Below, in pieces: positions 14,323-21,948 of a DNA stretch of 26,570 bases. The translations under genes and the position numbers were made by a program. How positions within the stretch are numbered: position 1 is the first letter of the stretch; each line of letters opens with the position of its first letter. The notes below the pieces were generated by a model. That model did no database searches, had not been told where the DNA came from, and saw nothing but the letters and a program-made list of their open reading frames with translations. Origin of the DNA: an uncultured Coriobacteriales bacterium (GTDB lineage Bacteria; Actinomycetota; Coriobacteriia; Coriobacteriales; Eggerthellaceae); the NCBI GenBank assembly GCA_946892075.1, contig CAMPNZ010000017.1:1-26570 (forward strand), written 5' to 3'.

Positions 14323-16359
14323 TTACAAAGAAATGTTTGCCTTACGCAAGGTAAATGAGCCTACAACTGCGTCGCCACCGAACACATCAACCTGCGAAAT
14401 GGCGTCGTGATTATCCTTCAAAAACTCTGCAACAACTTTCGGGTTGGTGTCGTCAGCAAGCAGCAGCGGCATTCCCAGCGATCCACATAAAGCGGAGGCG
14501 CATAAGGCATCGGTGTATCCCCAGCTTGTGGTAATGCCAACGCGCCCAGCGCTAAAGCCATTTTTAAGGCTTAAATCGGCAATCTTACGCGAGGTGTCAT
14601 ACCATGTTTCTCCAGATACACGAGTGATTTCTGCGCCTAATTTGCTTGATTGGTTCATGCTTGCCAGCTGTGCTTTCACGTCTTCAGAAATAGCTGATGT
14701 ACCGCCCACAATAACAATATGTTTTACGCCCAAATTGTGAATAGCTTCAAGTGTTTTGATGCTAAGCATATTGTTTTGGTTAGTTAAGAAAATAGGAAAT
14801 TGTTTCGCATAAGCCAGCGATGACGCGCTAAGCGCATCGGCATAATGAGCACTGGTTGTCACAAAACAGGTGTCGGCGTGCTGAATAGTATTAGCGATAC
14901 TTACTGCTGTATCGTCGGCCCATTCACCAAAAACACGTTTAACAGTTACCGAGGGAAGTTCACGATTAAGCTGTGAAATAACTTGCTCAGGGATAATAGA
15001 TGGTCCACCGCAGACGATGATAGTTTTCGTTTGAAGGCGTTTCAGCTCGTCAATCGTTTGCTGCGGAGCATTATCCCAATCGCACAAGAACAGCGGCGCT
15101 TTATTGGCTCCTGCAAGTGCACTGGCAGACAAAGCATCCCAATATCCGTTTTTGGTAGCAAGAATGGCAACGTCGGAAGTTTTGAACGCTGCTTGGCTAA
15201 TTGCTTGCATGGTTTGCGCATATGAATCGCCAGAAATGCGCGCGCCATGTAAAGCGCTTAATTCGGGGAAATACGGCGCAGCAGCTTTGCTGGCTTCAGG
15301 AGCTGCATGAGGTGTTTCTTTTTCCTGCTTACCATCCTGCTTGCCATCCTGCTTACCATCCTGCTTGCCATCCTGCTTGCCATCCTGCTTACCATCCTGC
15401 TTGCCATCCTGCTTACCATCCTGCTTGCCATCCTGCTTACCAGCCTGTTCGCCAGCCTGGCCATTTTGAACACCAGCAGCACTTTGAGCCTTTTCCTTAA
15501 AGGCATTCCACTGAGCTTCAAAATCGGCAACAGTTTGCGTATTTGACTCATTGCTTTCTGGAACATGTCCAACAACATGATATCCAGGTTCAAGTTTAGG
15601 AGTTTCCAAATCGAACACTTGGCTTGTGGCAGTCCAACCGTTGGTAGATCCATAGGTACATACTGCTAAGCCAGTAGCATAATACTTCGGATCGATAAGA
15701 TTCAAGTAGTGGCCAATTTGTGCAGTTGGCTTCGTAGCATGCAGCTCTTTCAGCGCATTTTCAATTTCTTGTTTGTGAGCAGTATAGAAATTGTGAGCAT
15801 CAGCTCCCTGCAAATTCTGTCCACCAAATTTTGCGGCAAGGGCATCAAAATCGGCTTTTTCGGCAAGCCACAAGGTGTAACCATCGGTGGTGCTAAACGT
15901 CCACGCAAGATTTTCACCTAATTGAAACTGCTGAGGATGTGATGTTACTTTGTCGGCATAATGCGCATCGCATTGAGCTTCTATCATAAGCTTGGGAGAA
16001 ACGCGCAACGCGGGTAATCCAACGCTTTCGCGATAGGTATTTATGGCTTTAATTTGGGTTAATGCATCGGACACATGATCAAGCGTTGCGGCATCGTGCA
16101 CACCATCAAACACGTTGTACGACGCAAATTTACAGCTGGTGTAAATATCGTTTAGGGCACCTTGACCGATAGATGTCGTAAAGGCGCGGAAGTCGGCAGA
16201 AGTAGATTGTGGCTGTTCAGCGCTTTGATCGGCGTGCGCAAGCTGCAACGGAGAAGTTGCAACCATTCCACTCACACCAAATACTGTTGCTGCGACGGCA
16301 CACGCACACGACGCGCCTACTACTACGTGCTTCAAATACTTTGCTTGCTCAGTAAACAT
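14323..16359 (-). CDS. Secreted CAP-domain protein with (DGKQ)n linker and three cell-wall-binding type 2 repeats
   Basis: A 678-residue surface protein. A signal peptide (about 1-43, hydrophobic core VVVGASCACAVAATVFGVSG, ending AHA) is followed by a CAP/SCP domain (about 100-250; INTYRESVGLPALRVSP, LGENLAWTF, GHYLNLIDPKYYATG). A spacer holds a tetrapeptide repeat (GKQD)n at about 305-345. The last 300 residues are three cell-wall-binding repeats of the PF04122 type, recognised by repeated VAILAT..YWDALSASALA, IIVCGGPSIIPEQV and IVIVGGTSAISEDV. Such repeats hold proteins non-covalently to anionic wall polymers. The start has AAGGAG upstream. CAP proteins are linked to wall or host interactions in other bacteria; its exact role is unknown. 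Confidence 0.92.
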   Translation of the reverse strand: MFTEQAKYLKHVVVGASCACAVAATVFGVSGMVATSPLQLAHADQSAEQPQSTSADFRAFTTSIGQGALNDIYTSCKFASYNVFDGVHDAATLDHVSDALTQIKAINTYRESVGLPALRVSPKLMIEAQCDAHYADKVTSHPQQFQLGENLAWTFSTTDGYTLWLAEKADFDALAAKFGGQNLQGADAHNFYTAHKQEIENALKELHATKPTAQIGHYLNLIDPKYYATGLAVCTYGSTNGWTATSQVFDLETPKLEPGYHVVGHVPESNESNTQTVADFEAQWNAFKEKAQSAAGVQNGQAGEQAGKQDGKQDGKQDGKQDGKQDGKQDGKQDGKQDGKQDGKQEKETPHAAPEASKAAAPYFPELSALHGARISGDSYAQTMQAISQAAFKTSDVAILATKNGYWDALSASALAGANKAPLFLCDWDNAPQQTIDELKRLQTKTIIVCGGPSIIPEQVISQLNRELPSVTVKRVFGEWADDTAVSIANTIQHADTCFVTTSAHYADALSASSLAYAKQFPIFLTNQNNMLSIKTLEAIHNLGVKHIVIVGGTSAISEDVKAQLASMNQSSKLGAEITRVSGETWYDTSRKIADLSLKNGFSAGRVGITTSWGYTDALCASALCGSLGMPLLLADDTNPKVVAEFLKDNHDAISQVDVFGGDAVVGSFTLRKANISL
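15325..15444 (-). repeat. 12-bp coding tandem repeat for DGKQ
   Basis: Ten perfect-length 12-bp units (plus strand CTGCTTRCCATC) encode the DGKQ repeat, and an eleventh degenerate unit follows. Only the glycine codon varies (GGT or GGC), alternating irregularly, which implies expansion by slippage or unequal exchange in multi-unit blocks. Changes in copy number keep the frame, so linker length can vary between strains without breaking the protein. Confidence 0.95.
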
Positions 16360-16416
16360 AAATGCAACTCCTTACTTGTAGAATAACCAACGCCTAACTT
16401 TAAATGTAGCGCTCAT

Positions 16417-16442
16417 AAAGCGTATATTTGTACGCTTTTTTT
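16417..16442 (+). terminator. Strong hairpin plus T-run in the leader of the surface-protein gene, oriented as a plus-strand terminator
   Basis: AAAGCGTA (16417-16424), a 6-nt loop and TACGCTTT (16431-16438) are followed by a T-run to 16442 on the plus strand. No plus-strand gene lies upstream. On the minus strand the same stem would sit at the 5' end of the surface-protein mRNA without a long T-run. There it may stabilise the message or shield it from antisense transcription. Confidence 0.5.
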
Positions 16443-16454
16443 GTCGACAGGGTA

Positions 16455-16484
16455 ATTATACGACAATATATTATTTTTTGTGAG
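16455..16484 (-). promoter_or_regulatory. Probable promoter of the surface-protein gene
   Basis: A perfect -10 TATAAT (complement of 16455-16460) is preceded after 18 bp by CTCACA (complement of 16479-16484). Upstream on this strand lie several A and T tracts (16498-16528), which could act as an UP element. The leader to the ATG at 16359 would be about 90 nt. Confidence 0.55.
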
Positions 16485-16566
16485 TACACGGAGCAAGAAA
16501 TTTTTTTCTTTTGGAAAAATTTTTTTGTAGCTTAGCGTTTCACCAGTTCAAAAACTTGTTTTACGA

Positions 16567-16638
16567 ACGATTCCCGCCGCCGAACCCGGCACGATTCCCA
16601 CCGTCGAACCCGGCACGATTCCCGCCGTCGAACCCGAC
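16567..16638. repeat. 24-bp tandem repeat, three copies
   Basis: Three head-to-tail copies of a 24-bp unit beginning ACGATTCCCRCCG (16567-16590, 16591-16614, 16615-16638) differ at one to three positions. They lie in GC-rich sequence at the left border of the foreign island. No gene uses them convincingly. Confidence 0.85.
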
Positions 16639-16679
16639 ACAACGCCCCGACGGACGCACCCGCATTGCACGCAAGCGCG

Positions 16680-16736
16680 TGCCAAAAGGGCTTCTTCTGT
16701 GAAGAACAGGACTGCGAATTTGCCCTCTGGAAAGAC
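16680..16736 (+). pseudogene. Fragment of a zinc-ribbon domain, probably from a conjugative-element topoisomerase
   Basis: In one frame this reads CQKGFFCEEQDCEFALWKD. That pattern (GFFC..x..C.FALWKD) is what I recall from C-terminal zinc ribbons of topoisomerase III-like proteins in clostridial integrative conjugative elements. It has no start and no continuation: the similarity stops at 16736 and a different coding frame takes over. The identification is from memory and needs a search. Confidence 0.45.
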
Positions 16737-16741
16737 AAAAG

Positions 16742-16978
16742 TTTCCCTATACACATAAGGATTTCTACGCTGCGACGGCCGATAAGACCTGTGATATTTT
16801 CCGTTGTCTGATAAACAAATCTCACCCAGGGCGTGTCGATCTCTTTCTGACACAGGTGCGTCGTGGGTACGCAAAGGAACAGGAAAAAAAGCCTTCGGTC
16901 CGTGAGAGTTTGAAGCAAAATGTTGAGCGAACTGCGACAGAGCGTAAGCCCGGAAAAAGCAAAGAGCCAAATCGATAA
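16742..16978 (+). pseudogene. C-terminal remnant of a mobile-element protein
   Basis: This frame is open for 78 codons and ends at TAA (16976-16978). It has clean coding character: FPYTHKDFYAATADKTCDIF, then VDLFLTQVRRGYAKEQ, then a basic tail beginning KKPSVRESLKQNVER. It lacks a start codon and a ribosome site, and it begins within a few bases of the zinc-ribbon fragment, in another frame. The basic KPSVRE-type tail is reminiscent of accessory proteins of Firmicutes conjugative elements, but I cannot name the family. It is best read as the surviving 3' end of a deleted gene. Confidence 0.5.
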
Positions 16979-16996
16979 ACATCTATTTTTGAAATT

Positions 16997-17030
16997 GCAC
17001 GAAACAAGGTGTTTTCTAATAGTTTCGTGC
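16997..17030. promoter_or_regulatory. AbiEi operator candidate 1 (inverted repeat)
   Basis: GCACGAAAC (16997-17005), a 16-bp spacer, and GTTTCGTGC (17022-17030) form a perfect inverted repeat about 90 bp upstream of abiEi. The left arm belongs to a 20-bp stretch repeated 62 bp downstream with 18 of 20 identities. AbiEi antitoxins are known to repress their own operon through two inverted repeats. Confidence 0.75.
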
Positions 17031-17058
17031 ATATATAAAAATTTGCGTTTCTGAAATC

Positions 17059-17092
17059 GCACGAAACCATTGCATTTCCCCTTGTTTTGTGC
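17059..17092. promoter_or_regulatory. AbiEi operator candidate 2 (inverted repeat)
   Basis: GCACGAAAC (17059-17067), again a 16-bp spacer, and GTTTTGTGC (17084-17092, one mismatch) repeat the architecture of the upstream copy exactly 62 bp away. TATAAA (17097-17102), a possible -10, directly follows the right arm, so binding here should block transcription of abiEi. TTGCAT at 17070-17075 is a possible but poorly spaced -35. Confidence 0.72.
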
Positions 17093-17120
17093 TGTTATAA
17101 AAACGGAAGGAGGGATCGCA

Positions 17121-17885
17121 ATGGATCTTTATAAGGAGCTCGCCAATTTGCGCTGTTTTACCCACCAGGATTTGGTGCAGCTTGTCGGTTCAGAAAATGC
17201 GGCTGCCTGGCAAATACGAAACTACCTTAAAAAAGGATATATCGAGCGCATACGGCGAGACCTATATGCGGTTATCAGTATGGAAACGGGACAAGCAATA
17301 CCGAACCGTTATCAGATAGCTTCTCGTGTGACGGATGCTTCGTATGTATCCCATCACAGTGCATTTGAGTTTTACGGATATGCAAATCAAGTTTTCTATG
17401 ATGTCTATTTTGCCAGTGAGAAACGTGTAAAAACATTTTCGTATGACGGATTGACCTACTGTCCTTTGACATATCGTGGAAGCGTTGGTGTAACGAAAAC
17501 GAATACCGGTATTCGGGTAACTTCAATCGAGCGGACGGTGATAGACAGTATTGCAGATTTTGAAAAAATAGGCGGATTGGAAGAATTGCTGCGCTGCCTT
17601 CTCTTGATACCGACCCTTGACAGCGATAAGCTGCTTGCTTCTTTGGAGTTATACGGACGCGGGCAGTTATATCAAAAGACCGGTTATATCCTTGAATCAA
17701 TGCGGGAGGAATTGGCTCTGCCGGAGCGTTTTTTTGCAGAATGCGAAAAGCGGTCATCTTCCAGCAAAACATATCTTTTTGAAAAACAGAATGACTTTGT
17801 TCTTTTTCCTAAATGGAAGCTGTTCGCTCCAAAGAATCTGAAATCCATCATAAACAAGGGAGTAACTGATTATGATGCAGTTTGA
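17121..17885 (+). CDS. abiEi: AbiEi antitoxin, type IV toxin-antitoxin system
   Basis: A 254-residue protein with an N-terminal winged helix-turn-helix (about 1-55; LYKELANLRCFTHQDL, AAWQIRNYLKKGYIERIRRD) and the C-terminal antitoxin domain containing the family motif SIERTVIDSIADFEKIGG. AbiEi counteracts the AbiEii nucleotidyltransferase without direct binding and represses the operon. The ATG at 17121 has AAGGAGGG 6-8 nt upstream; a longer frame from 17070 overlaps the second operator and is unlikely. The abiEii start lies 14 nt inside its end, so translation is coupled. Codon use (CGG, GGA, CCG more frequent) differs from the host genes and fits transfer from a clostridial mobile element. 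Confidence 0.9.
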   Translation: MDLYKELANLRCFTHQDLVQLVGSENAAAWQIRNYLKKGYIERIRRDLYAVISMETGQAIPNRYQIASRVTDASYVSHHSAFEFYGYANQVFYDVYFASEKRVKTFSYDGLTYCPLTYRGSVGVTKTNTGIRVTSIERTVIDSIADFEKIGGLEELLRCLLLIPTLDSDKLLASLELYGRGQLYQKTGYILESMREELALPERFFAECEKRSSSSKTYLFEKQNDFVLFPKWKLFAPKNLKSIINKGVTDYDAV

Positions 17886-18876
17886 TCGTATTTTTCTCGG
17901 CAGGCAGGCAAAAGATCTTGGCTTTGTCCGCGATACTTTCGAAAAGGTCTGCCGCCTTGCGGATGTTCTGACCTTTATGGAGAGCGACCCTCTGTTGGCG
18001 GACGGCTTGGCTCTGAAAGGAGGCACGGCAATCAACCTGACGATTTTCAATCTGCCTCGCCTCTCGGTGGATATTGATCTCGACTTTTCAAAGGATGTCC
18101 CACGGGAGCCTATGCTTGTGGAAAGAAAACAAATCCATTCGCATATCCAAAAATATATGGAGGCGGCGGGATATTCGCTCAGCCTGAAATCAAAGCAATA
18201 TCATGCGTTGGATTCTTTTGTGTACGAGTATATCAATGCTGGTGGAATGAAAGACAACCTCAAAATAGAGATCAACTATATGCTCCGCTGTCATGTCCTC
18301 CCTGTGTCACGAAGAACGTGCTGCCTCCCATGGACCAGTCAGACGCTTACAGTGCTGAGCGTTGATCCAATGGAGATCTTCGCCGCAAAAACGGTAGCAC
18401 TCCTAAATCGTGCTGCGCCGCGGGATCTCTATGATATGTTCAGCATGCAAAAGTATGGACTGTTTGACGAAACACAGGAGCGGCTTTTCAAAAAGTGTGT
18501 CATGTTCTATTCGGCTATTGCCTCGGAGAATGTACCGGAAGAATTTGATCTTGAAGGGTTCGGAAACATATCGCTCCATAAAATCAAAACGGATCTGACG
18601 CCTGTGCTGCGCCGCGGAGAACGTTTTGACCTTGCCGACGCGCAGAAGCAGGTAAAAATCTATCTGTCCGATATACTCAAACCGGAGGATACGGAGCTTG
18701 CCTTCTGGCGGGCCTTTGCAGATGGGAAATATCAACCGGAATTGCTTTTTGAGGATGCCGACATTCTTGCACGGATCGCTCATCACCCGATGGCGCTTTG
18801 GAAGTGCGGAGGGCGTGACGTAGCACATAAAGAAACGCCGGAAAAAGAGCGCAGACGGGCGTATGGAGCCGGATAA
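17872..18876 (+). CDS. abiEii: AbiEii nucleotidyltransferase toxin, type IV toxin-antitoxin system
   Basis: AbiEii is a GTP-using nucleotidyltransferase that arrests growth during phage infection. All family motifs are present: LKGGTAINL (48-56), the DxD pair in SVDIDLDF (65-72), KIEINY (131-136), and the KTVALLNRAAPRDLYDM block (173-189). The active site thus appears complete. AAGGGAG precedes the ATG pair (17872 and 17875). The conserved protein seems to end near HPMALWK (about 312). The last 20 or so residues are basic, and their DNA overlaps, in another frame, the start of a recombinase remnant, so the tail is probably acquired at a deletion junction. Confidence 0.9.
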   Translation: MMQFDRIFLGRQAKDLGFVRDTFEKVCRLADVLTFMESDPLLADGLALKGGTAINLTIFNLPRLSVDIDLDFSKDVPREPMLVERKQIHSHIQKYMEAAGYSLSLKSKQYHALDSFVYEYINAGGMKDNLKIEINYMLRCHVLPVSRRTCCLPWTSQTLTVLSVDPMEIFAAKTVALLNRAAPRDLYDMFSMQKYGLFDETQERLFKKCVMFYSAIASENVPEEFDLEGFGNISLHKIKTDLTPVLRRGERFDLADAQKQVKIYLSDILKPEDTELAFWRAFADGKYQPELLFEDADILARIAHHPMALWKCGGRDVAHKETPEKERRRAYGAG

Positions 18877-19051
18877 GGAAGCTGCTGAGATTGTCAGTCA
18901 GATGTTTCTATGGACCGCTGACGGAAATACCGTTACGAAGCAGGAAAAGAAACTCCGTGCCCTGCAGGATAGCAAGCGAAAGCTCTACGAACGATATGCA
19001 CTCGGAGAGATTGACCTTGACTCTTATAAGGCAGAAAAGGAAAAGTACGAT
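18824..19051 (+). pseudogene. Collapsed serine-recombinase remnant of a mobile element
   Basis: Reading from just after an in-frame TAG (18821-18823), the frame gives KKRRKKSADGRMEPDKEAAE-type sequence, then IVSQMFLWTADGNT, which matches the end of the recombinase domain in large serine recombinases (TndX/TnpX class). It then jumps to KLRALQDSKRKLYERYALGE and IDLDSYKAEKEKYD, the coiled-coil region normally a hundred or more residues further on. The catalytic N-terminus, the zinc ribbon and the C-terminus are missing. The frame runs on to 19519, but the part after 19051 is antisense to coaX and not coding. It is a 5'-truncated, internally deleted gene, and marks the right end of the foreign island. 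Confidence 0.75.
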
Positions 19052-19243
19052 ATTGCCCCAAACGGATTTGCAAATTTTTTTGTTTTCCGCTTGACATACG
19101 CGTGTCGCACGTCACGTTCCTGCGCAACCGTTACGCTGCCGCGCACGCCGCCACCACCGCGCACGCGGCACCACAACGTGCACCCGGGAACACACCACCG
19201 CGCCCGCGTTCGCACCCGCGCCCGTACCCGTTCCCGCGGCACG

Positions 19244-20026
19244 TCACTTCGACACACGCGTCACGCTGTTGTGAAAAATGCGCATTCCCTCAAGCGTCAA
19301 ATACGGGCACACAGCAACATGCTGACGCATATGAGGCACCACAACATCGGCCAAGCCACCTGTTGCAACAATATGGGTGCTGTATCCAAGCTGCTGAAAC
19401 ACGCGCGCTACCAGCCCCGACACCTTTTCAGCTTCCCCAAACACAATGCCCGAACGAATGGCGTCGGCGCTGTTGCAACCAATGGGCTGATCAGGTGCAA
19501 ACAGCTCGGTCGAACTTAACTTGCGCGCATGAGCAAACAGCGCATCTGCCGAGGTATTCACACCAGGTGCAATAATACCGCCAACAAAATATCCCTGTTT
19601 ATCGATAACTTCAATGTTTGTTGCCGTTCCAAAATCAACCACCACGACCGGTTCTCCAAACATATAACGTGCGGCAATGGCATCGGCCACGCGGTCAGCA
19701 CCAATTTCTTCCTTGCGCGGATACGTGGTTTTGAAAAGCTGCTCGGGAACCGTGCGCGCGTTACATATCAGCGTCTTGTGTGCAAAAAGGCTGTTCAGCG
19801 CATCGGTCCACGCGCCGCTGAGCGGCGGAACAACACACGACAACACCGCGCTTTCCACGTGCCTGCAATCGATGTCGTCAAGCGAAAACAGCCCCTTGAC
19901 GTGCAGCTTTATCTCATCGGCACTGCGGTGCGCTTCACTTGAAATGCGCCACATAACACGCAGATGCCCACCTTCGTACACACCAAGAACCGTTTGGGTA
20001 TTTCCAACATCAACACAAAGCAGCAT
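19244..20026 (-). CDS. coaX: Type III pantothenate kinase CoaX
   Basis: CoaX phosphorylates pantothenate, the first step of CoA synthesis. It belongs to the ASKHA fold: DVGNTQTVLGVY (6-17), the EEIGADRVADA block (106-116) with catalytic D111, DFGTATNIEVID (131-142), and GGIIAPGV (149-156). The length of 260 residues is normal. The start has AAAGGTGAT upstream. A TATAAT on the minus strand (20076-20081) is a likely -10. It is divergent from the two-component genes. The spacer beyond its stop (19052-19243) is very GC-rich, with CGC/CCG-type repeats and no gene. Confidence 0.96.
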   Translation of the reverse strand: MLLCVDVGNTQTVLGVYEGGHLRVMWRISSEAHRSADEIKLHVKGLFSLDDIDCRHVESAVLSCVVPPLSGAWTDALNSLFAHKTLICNARTVPEQLFKTTYPRKEEIGADRVADAIAARYMFGEPVVVVDFGTATNIEVIDKQGYFVGGIIAPGVNTSADALFAHARKLSSTELFAPDQPIGCNSADAIRSGIVFGEAEKVSGLVARVFQQLGYSTHIVATGGLADVVVPHMRQHVAVCPYLTLEGMRIFHNSVTRVSK

Positions 20027-20140
20027 AAAATCACCTTTTTACAAAATGACGCGAAATAAGACCTTAAATCGTTATATTATACAAATGAAAGAAAAATGTT
20101 TGTAGACGTATTGCTACCACTATCATGATAAGGAGCATAT

Positions 20141-20839
20141 ATGGCTGAATCTCTTAAGCGTGTGCTTGTTGTGGACGATGAGGCTTCAATTACGGAATTT
20201 GTTACCTATGCGCTGCGAAAAGAAGGTTACGCGCCTGATGAGAGCGCAAATGGCGAAGAAGCGCTTGCGCTTGCACGCCGCAACAATTACGACCTGTTCA
20301 TTCTTGACGTAATGCTACCTAATATGGACGGATTTGAACTGTGCCGTCGCCTGCGCTCCATTTCAAGTGCGCCTATTTTGTTTTTATCGGCGCGCGATAC
20401 CGAACTTGACAAGGTGGTAGGCCTTGAAATTGGCGGCGATGATTACCTGACAAAGCCTTTTGGCGTTCGTGAGCTGGTGGCGCGCATTCATGCGCTGCTG
20501 CGTCGTGGGAACGGTGTTGAAGGAGCAAGCGCCAACAACTCGATAAGCGTAAGCGGCATTACGCTTGATGAAGACTCACACACTGCAACAGGTGATAACG
20601 GCTCTCTCGACTTAACGCCGCGCGAATTTGAGCTGCTTGCAAGCCTTATGAAGCAAGCAGGAAAAGTTGTTTCGCGTGAAGATTTGTTGCGCGATGCGTG
20701 GGGCTGGGAATTTCTTACGGAAACAAAAACCGTTGACACGCATATCAAGCGTCTGCGCGACAAAATTGGCAAAGCGGGTTATGACCCAACGCTCGTAGAA
20801 ACAGTACGCGGATACGGCTATCGATTCCGCGTTGTATAA
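20141..20839 (+). CDS. OmpR/PhoB-family response regulator
   Basis: This is a DNA-binding regulator of 232 residues. The receiver domain has the acidic pair D12-D13, the phospho-acceptor D56 in LFILDVMLPN, and K105 in DYLTKPFG. The C-terminal winged helix (about 135-231) has LTPREFELLASL, WGWEF, TVDTHIKRLRDKIG and the end VETVRGYGYRF. The start has AAGGAG upstream. The cognate kinase gene follows after 41 nt. The target signal and regulon cannot be told from sequence; coaX, its divergent neighbour, is an unlikely sole target. Confidence 0.97.
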   Translation: MAESLKRVLVVDDEASITEFVTYALRKEGYAPDESANGEEALALARRNNYDLFILDVMLPNMDGFELCRRLRSISSAPILFLSARDTELDKVVGLEIGGDDYLTKPFGVRELVARIHALLRRGNGVEGASANNSISVSGITLDEDSHTATGDNGSLDLTPREFELLASLMKQAGKVVSREDLLRDAWGWEFLTETKTVDTHIKRLRDKIGKAGYDPTLVETVRGYGYRFRVV

Positions 20840-20880
20840 ACGCAGGTAAACGGCATAAAAAGGACGAAATCGTCAAACGC

Positions 20881-21900
20881 TTGAAAACATATTTTGCGTT
20901 TATGTGCACGCTTCTGGTTGTGCTGTCAACTTCCCTTGTGCTTGCAGCGTGCATTGTGCTGGGGCATCTTTCTGCGCGCGCAATGTTTTTACTTATTCCC
21001 GTGGCGATTATTTCTTTTGCATTATCACTTATTATTGGCGGCTTTTTATCGGAACCGCTGGTGAGTCTTGCAGCCAAACTTGAAGCCTACCGCGCAGGTC
21101 AGTGCCCTATTTTTCGCTCTGAAGGCTATCTTGATGAAGTTGATCAGATTAATTCAATTTTGGCAGCAATCGTGAAAAAAACGGACAACCAACGCGCCGA
21201 TTTAATGCGCAAAGAAAAGCGCCAGGCAGAATTTGTAAGCGATGCGGCTCATGAGCTGCGCACTCCCCTTACGGCCATTCGCGGAACTGCGGAAATGCTG
21301 CTTGACCCCGATTTGCCGCCTACAATGCGCGAGCGCTTCCAAAACACTATTATTACGGAAAGCACGCGCTTATCCGACCTGGTAAACGACTTGTTATCAC
21401 TGACACGCCTTGAAAATGACAGCGTTCACGTTGACCTTGCGCGCGTGAATTTGCGCACCATTGCAAGCGAAGTGGTAAACACGCTGCAACCTATTTTGCA
21501 AGACCGCAAAGCGAACGTGAAAATTACGGGCGAAGCGCCTGATATTTTGGGGAATGCAAACAAGCTGAAACAGGCGCTTACCAATCTTATTGAAAACGCA
21601 TCGCGCTTCATTGAGCCTGATGGACACATTGATATTGAGTTATGCGGGCTTAAAGGCAACTCTATTATTCAAGTGAAAGATGATGGCACAGGATTTGGCG
21701 ATGTTGATCCAAAGTTGCTGTTTGCGCGCTTTTATCGCACGGACGCGTCGCGTGCGCGCACAACCGGTGGAACGGGGCTGGGGCTTTCGATTGTGAAAAC
21801 CATTGTTGAACAGCACGACGGCACCGTTGAAGCGGTTAATCGCGCAGGTGGTGGCGCGTGTTTTATTATTGCAATTCCGTCGATTGCAGACGCTTCGTAG
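20881..21900 (+). CDS. Sensor histidine kinase lacking an extracellular sensing domain
   Basis: Partner of the upstream regulator. Two transmembrane helices (about 5-28 and 35-56) are joined by a loop of only a few residues, so there is no room for an external sensor. A HAMP-like linker leads to the H-box FVSDAAHELRTPLTAI (H124). The ATP-binding domain has the N-box LTNLIENASRF, the G1 box DDGTGFGD, the F-box region FARFYRTD and the G2 box GTGLGLSIV. The start appears to be TTG (20881); AAGGACG lies 13-16 nt upstream, and no ATG or GTG is available before residue 8. The layout fits an intramembrane-sensing kinase responding to membrane or cell-envelope state, which is inference. Confidence 0.95.
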   Translation: MKTYFAFMCTLLVVLSTSLVLAACIVLGHLSARAMFLLIPVAIISFALSLIIGGFLSEPLVSLAAKLEAYRAGQCPIFRSEGYLDEVDQINSILAAIVKKTDNQRADLMRKEKRQAEFVSDAAHELRTPLTAIRGTAEMLLDPDLPPTMRERFQNTIITESTRLSDLVNDLLSLTRLENDSVHVDLARVNLRTIASEVVNTLQPILQDRKANVKITGEAPDILGNANKLKQALTNLIENASRFIEPDGHIDIELCGLKGNSIIQVKDDGTGFGDVDPKLLFARFYRTDASRARTTGGTGLGLSIVKTIVEQHDGTVEAVNRAGGGACFIIAIPSIADAS

Positions 21901-21948
21901 TGGACGGTGACACAAGCTTGACTGCAGCGTGAACACCGTTCAGCACGT

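Noticed and set aside
15307..15546. A plus-strand frame that looks like a repeated transmembrane protein (LLAILLTI repeats)
   Set aside because: It is the antisense of the DGKQ repeat; the minus-strand gene has a signal peptide, CAP domain and wall-binding repeats.
17070..17120. Longer abiEi starting at 17070
   Set aside because: The extra 17 codons overlap the second operator, and the ATG at 17121 has a far better ribosome site.
18863..19519. A 218-codon plus-strand frame as one gene
   Set aside because: Only the first part (to about 19051) resembles a protein; the rest is antisense to coaX and its GC-rich downstream spacer.
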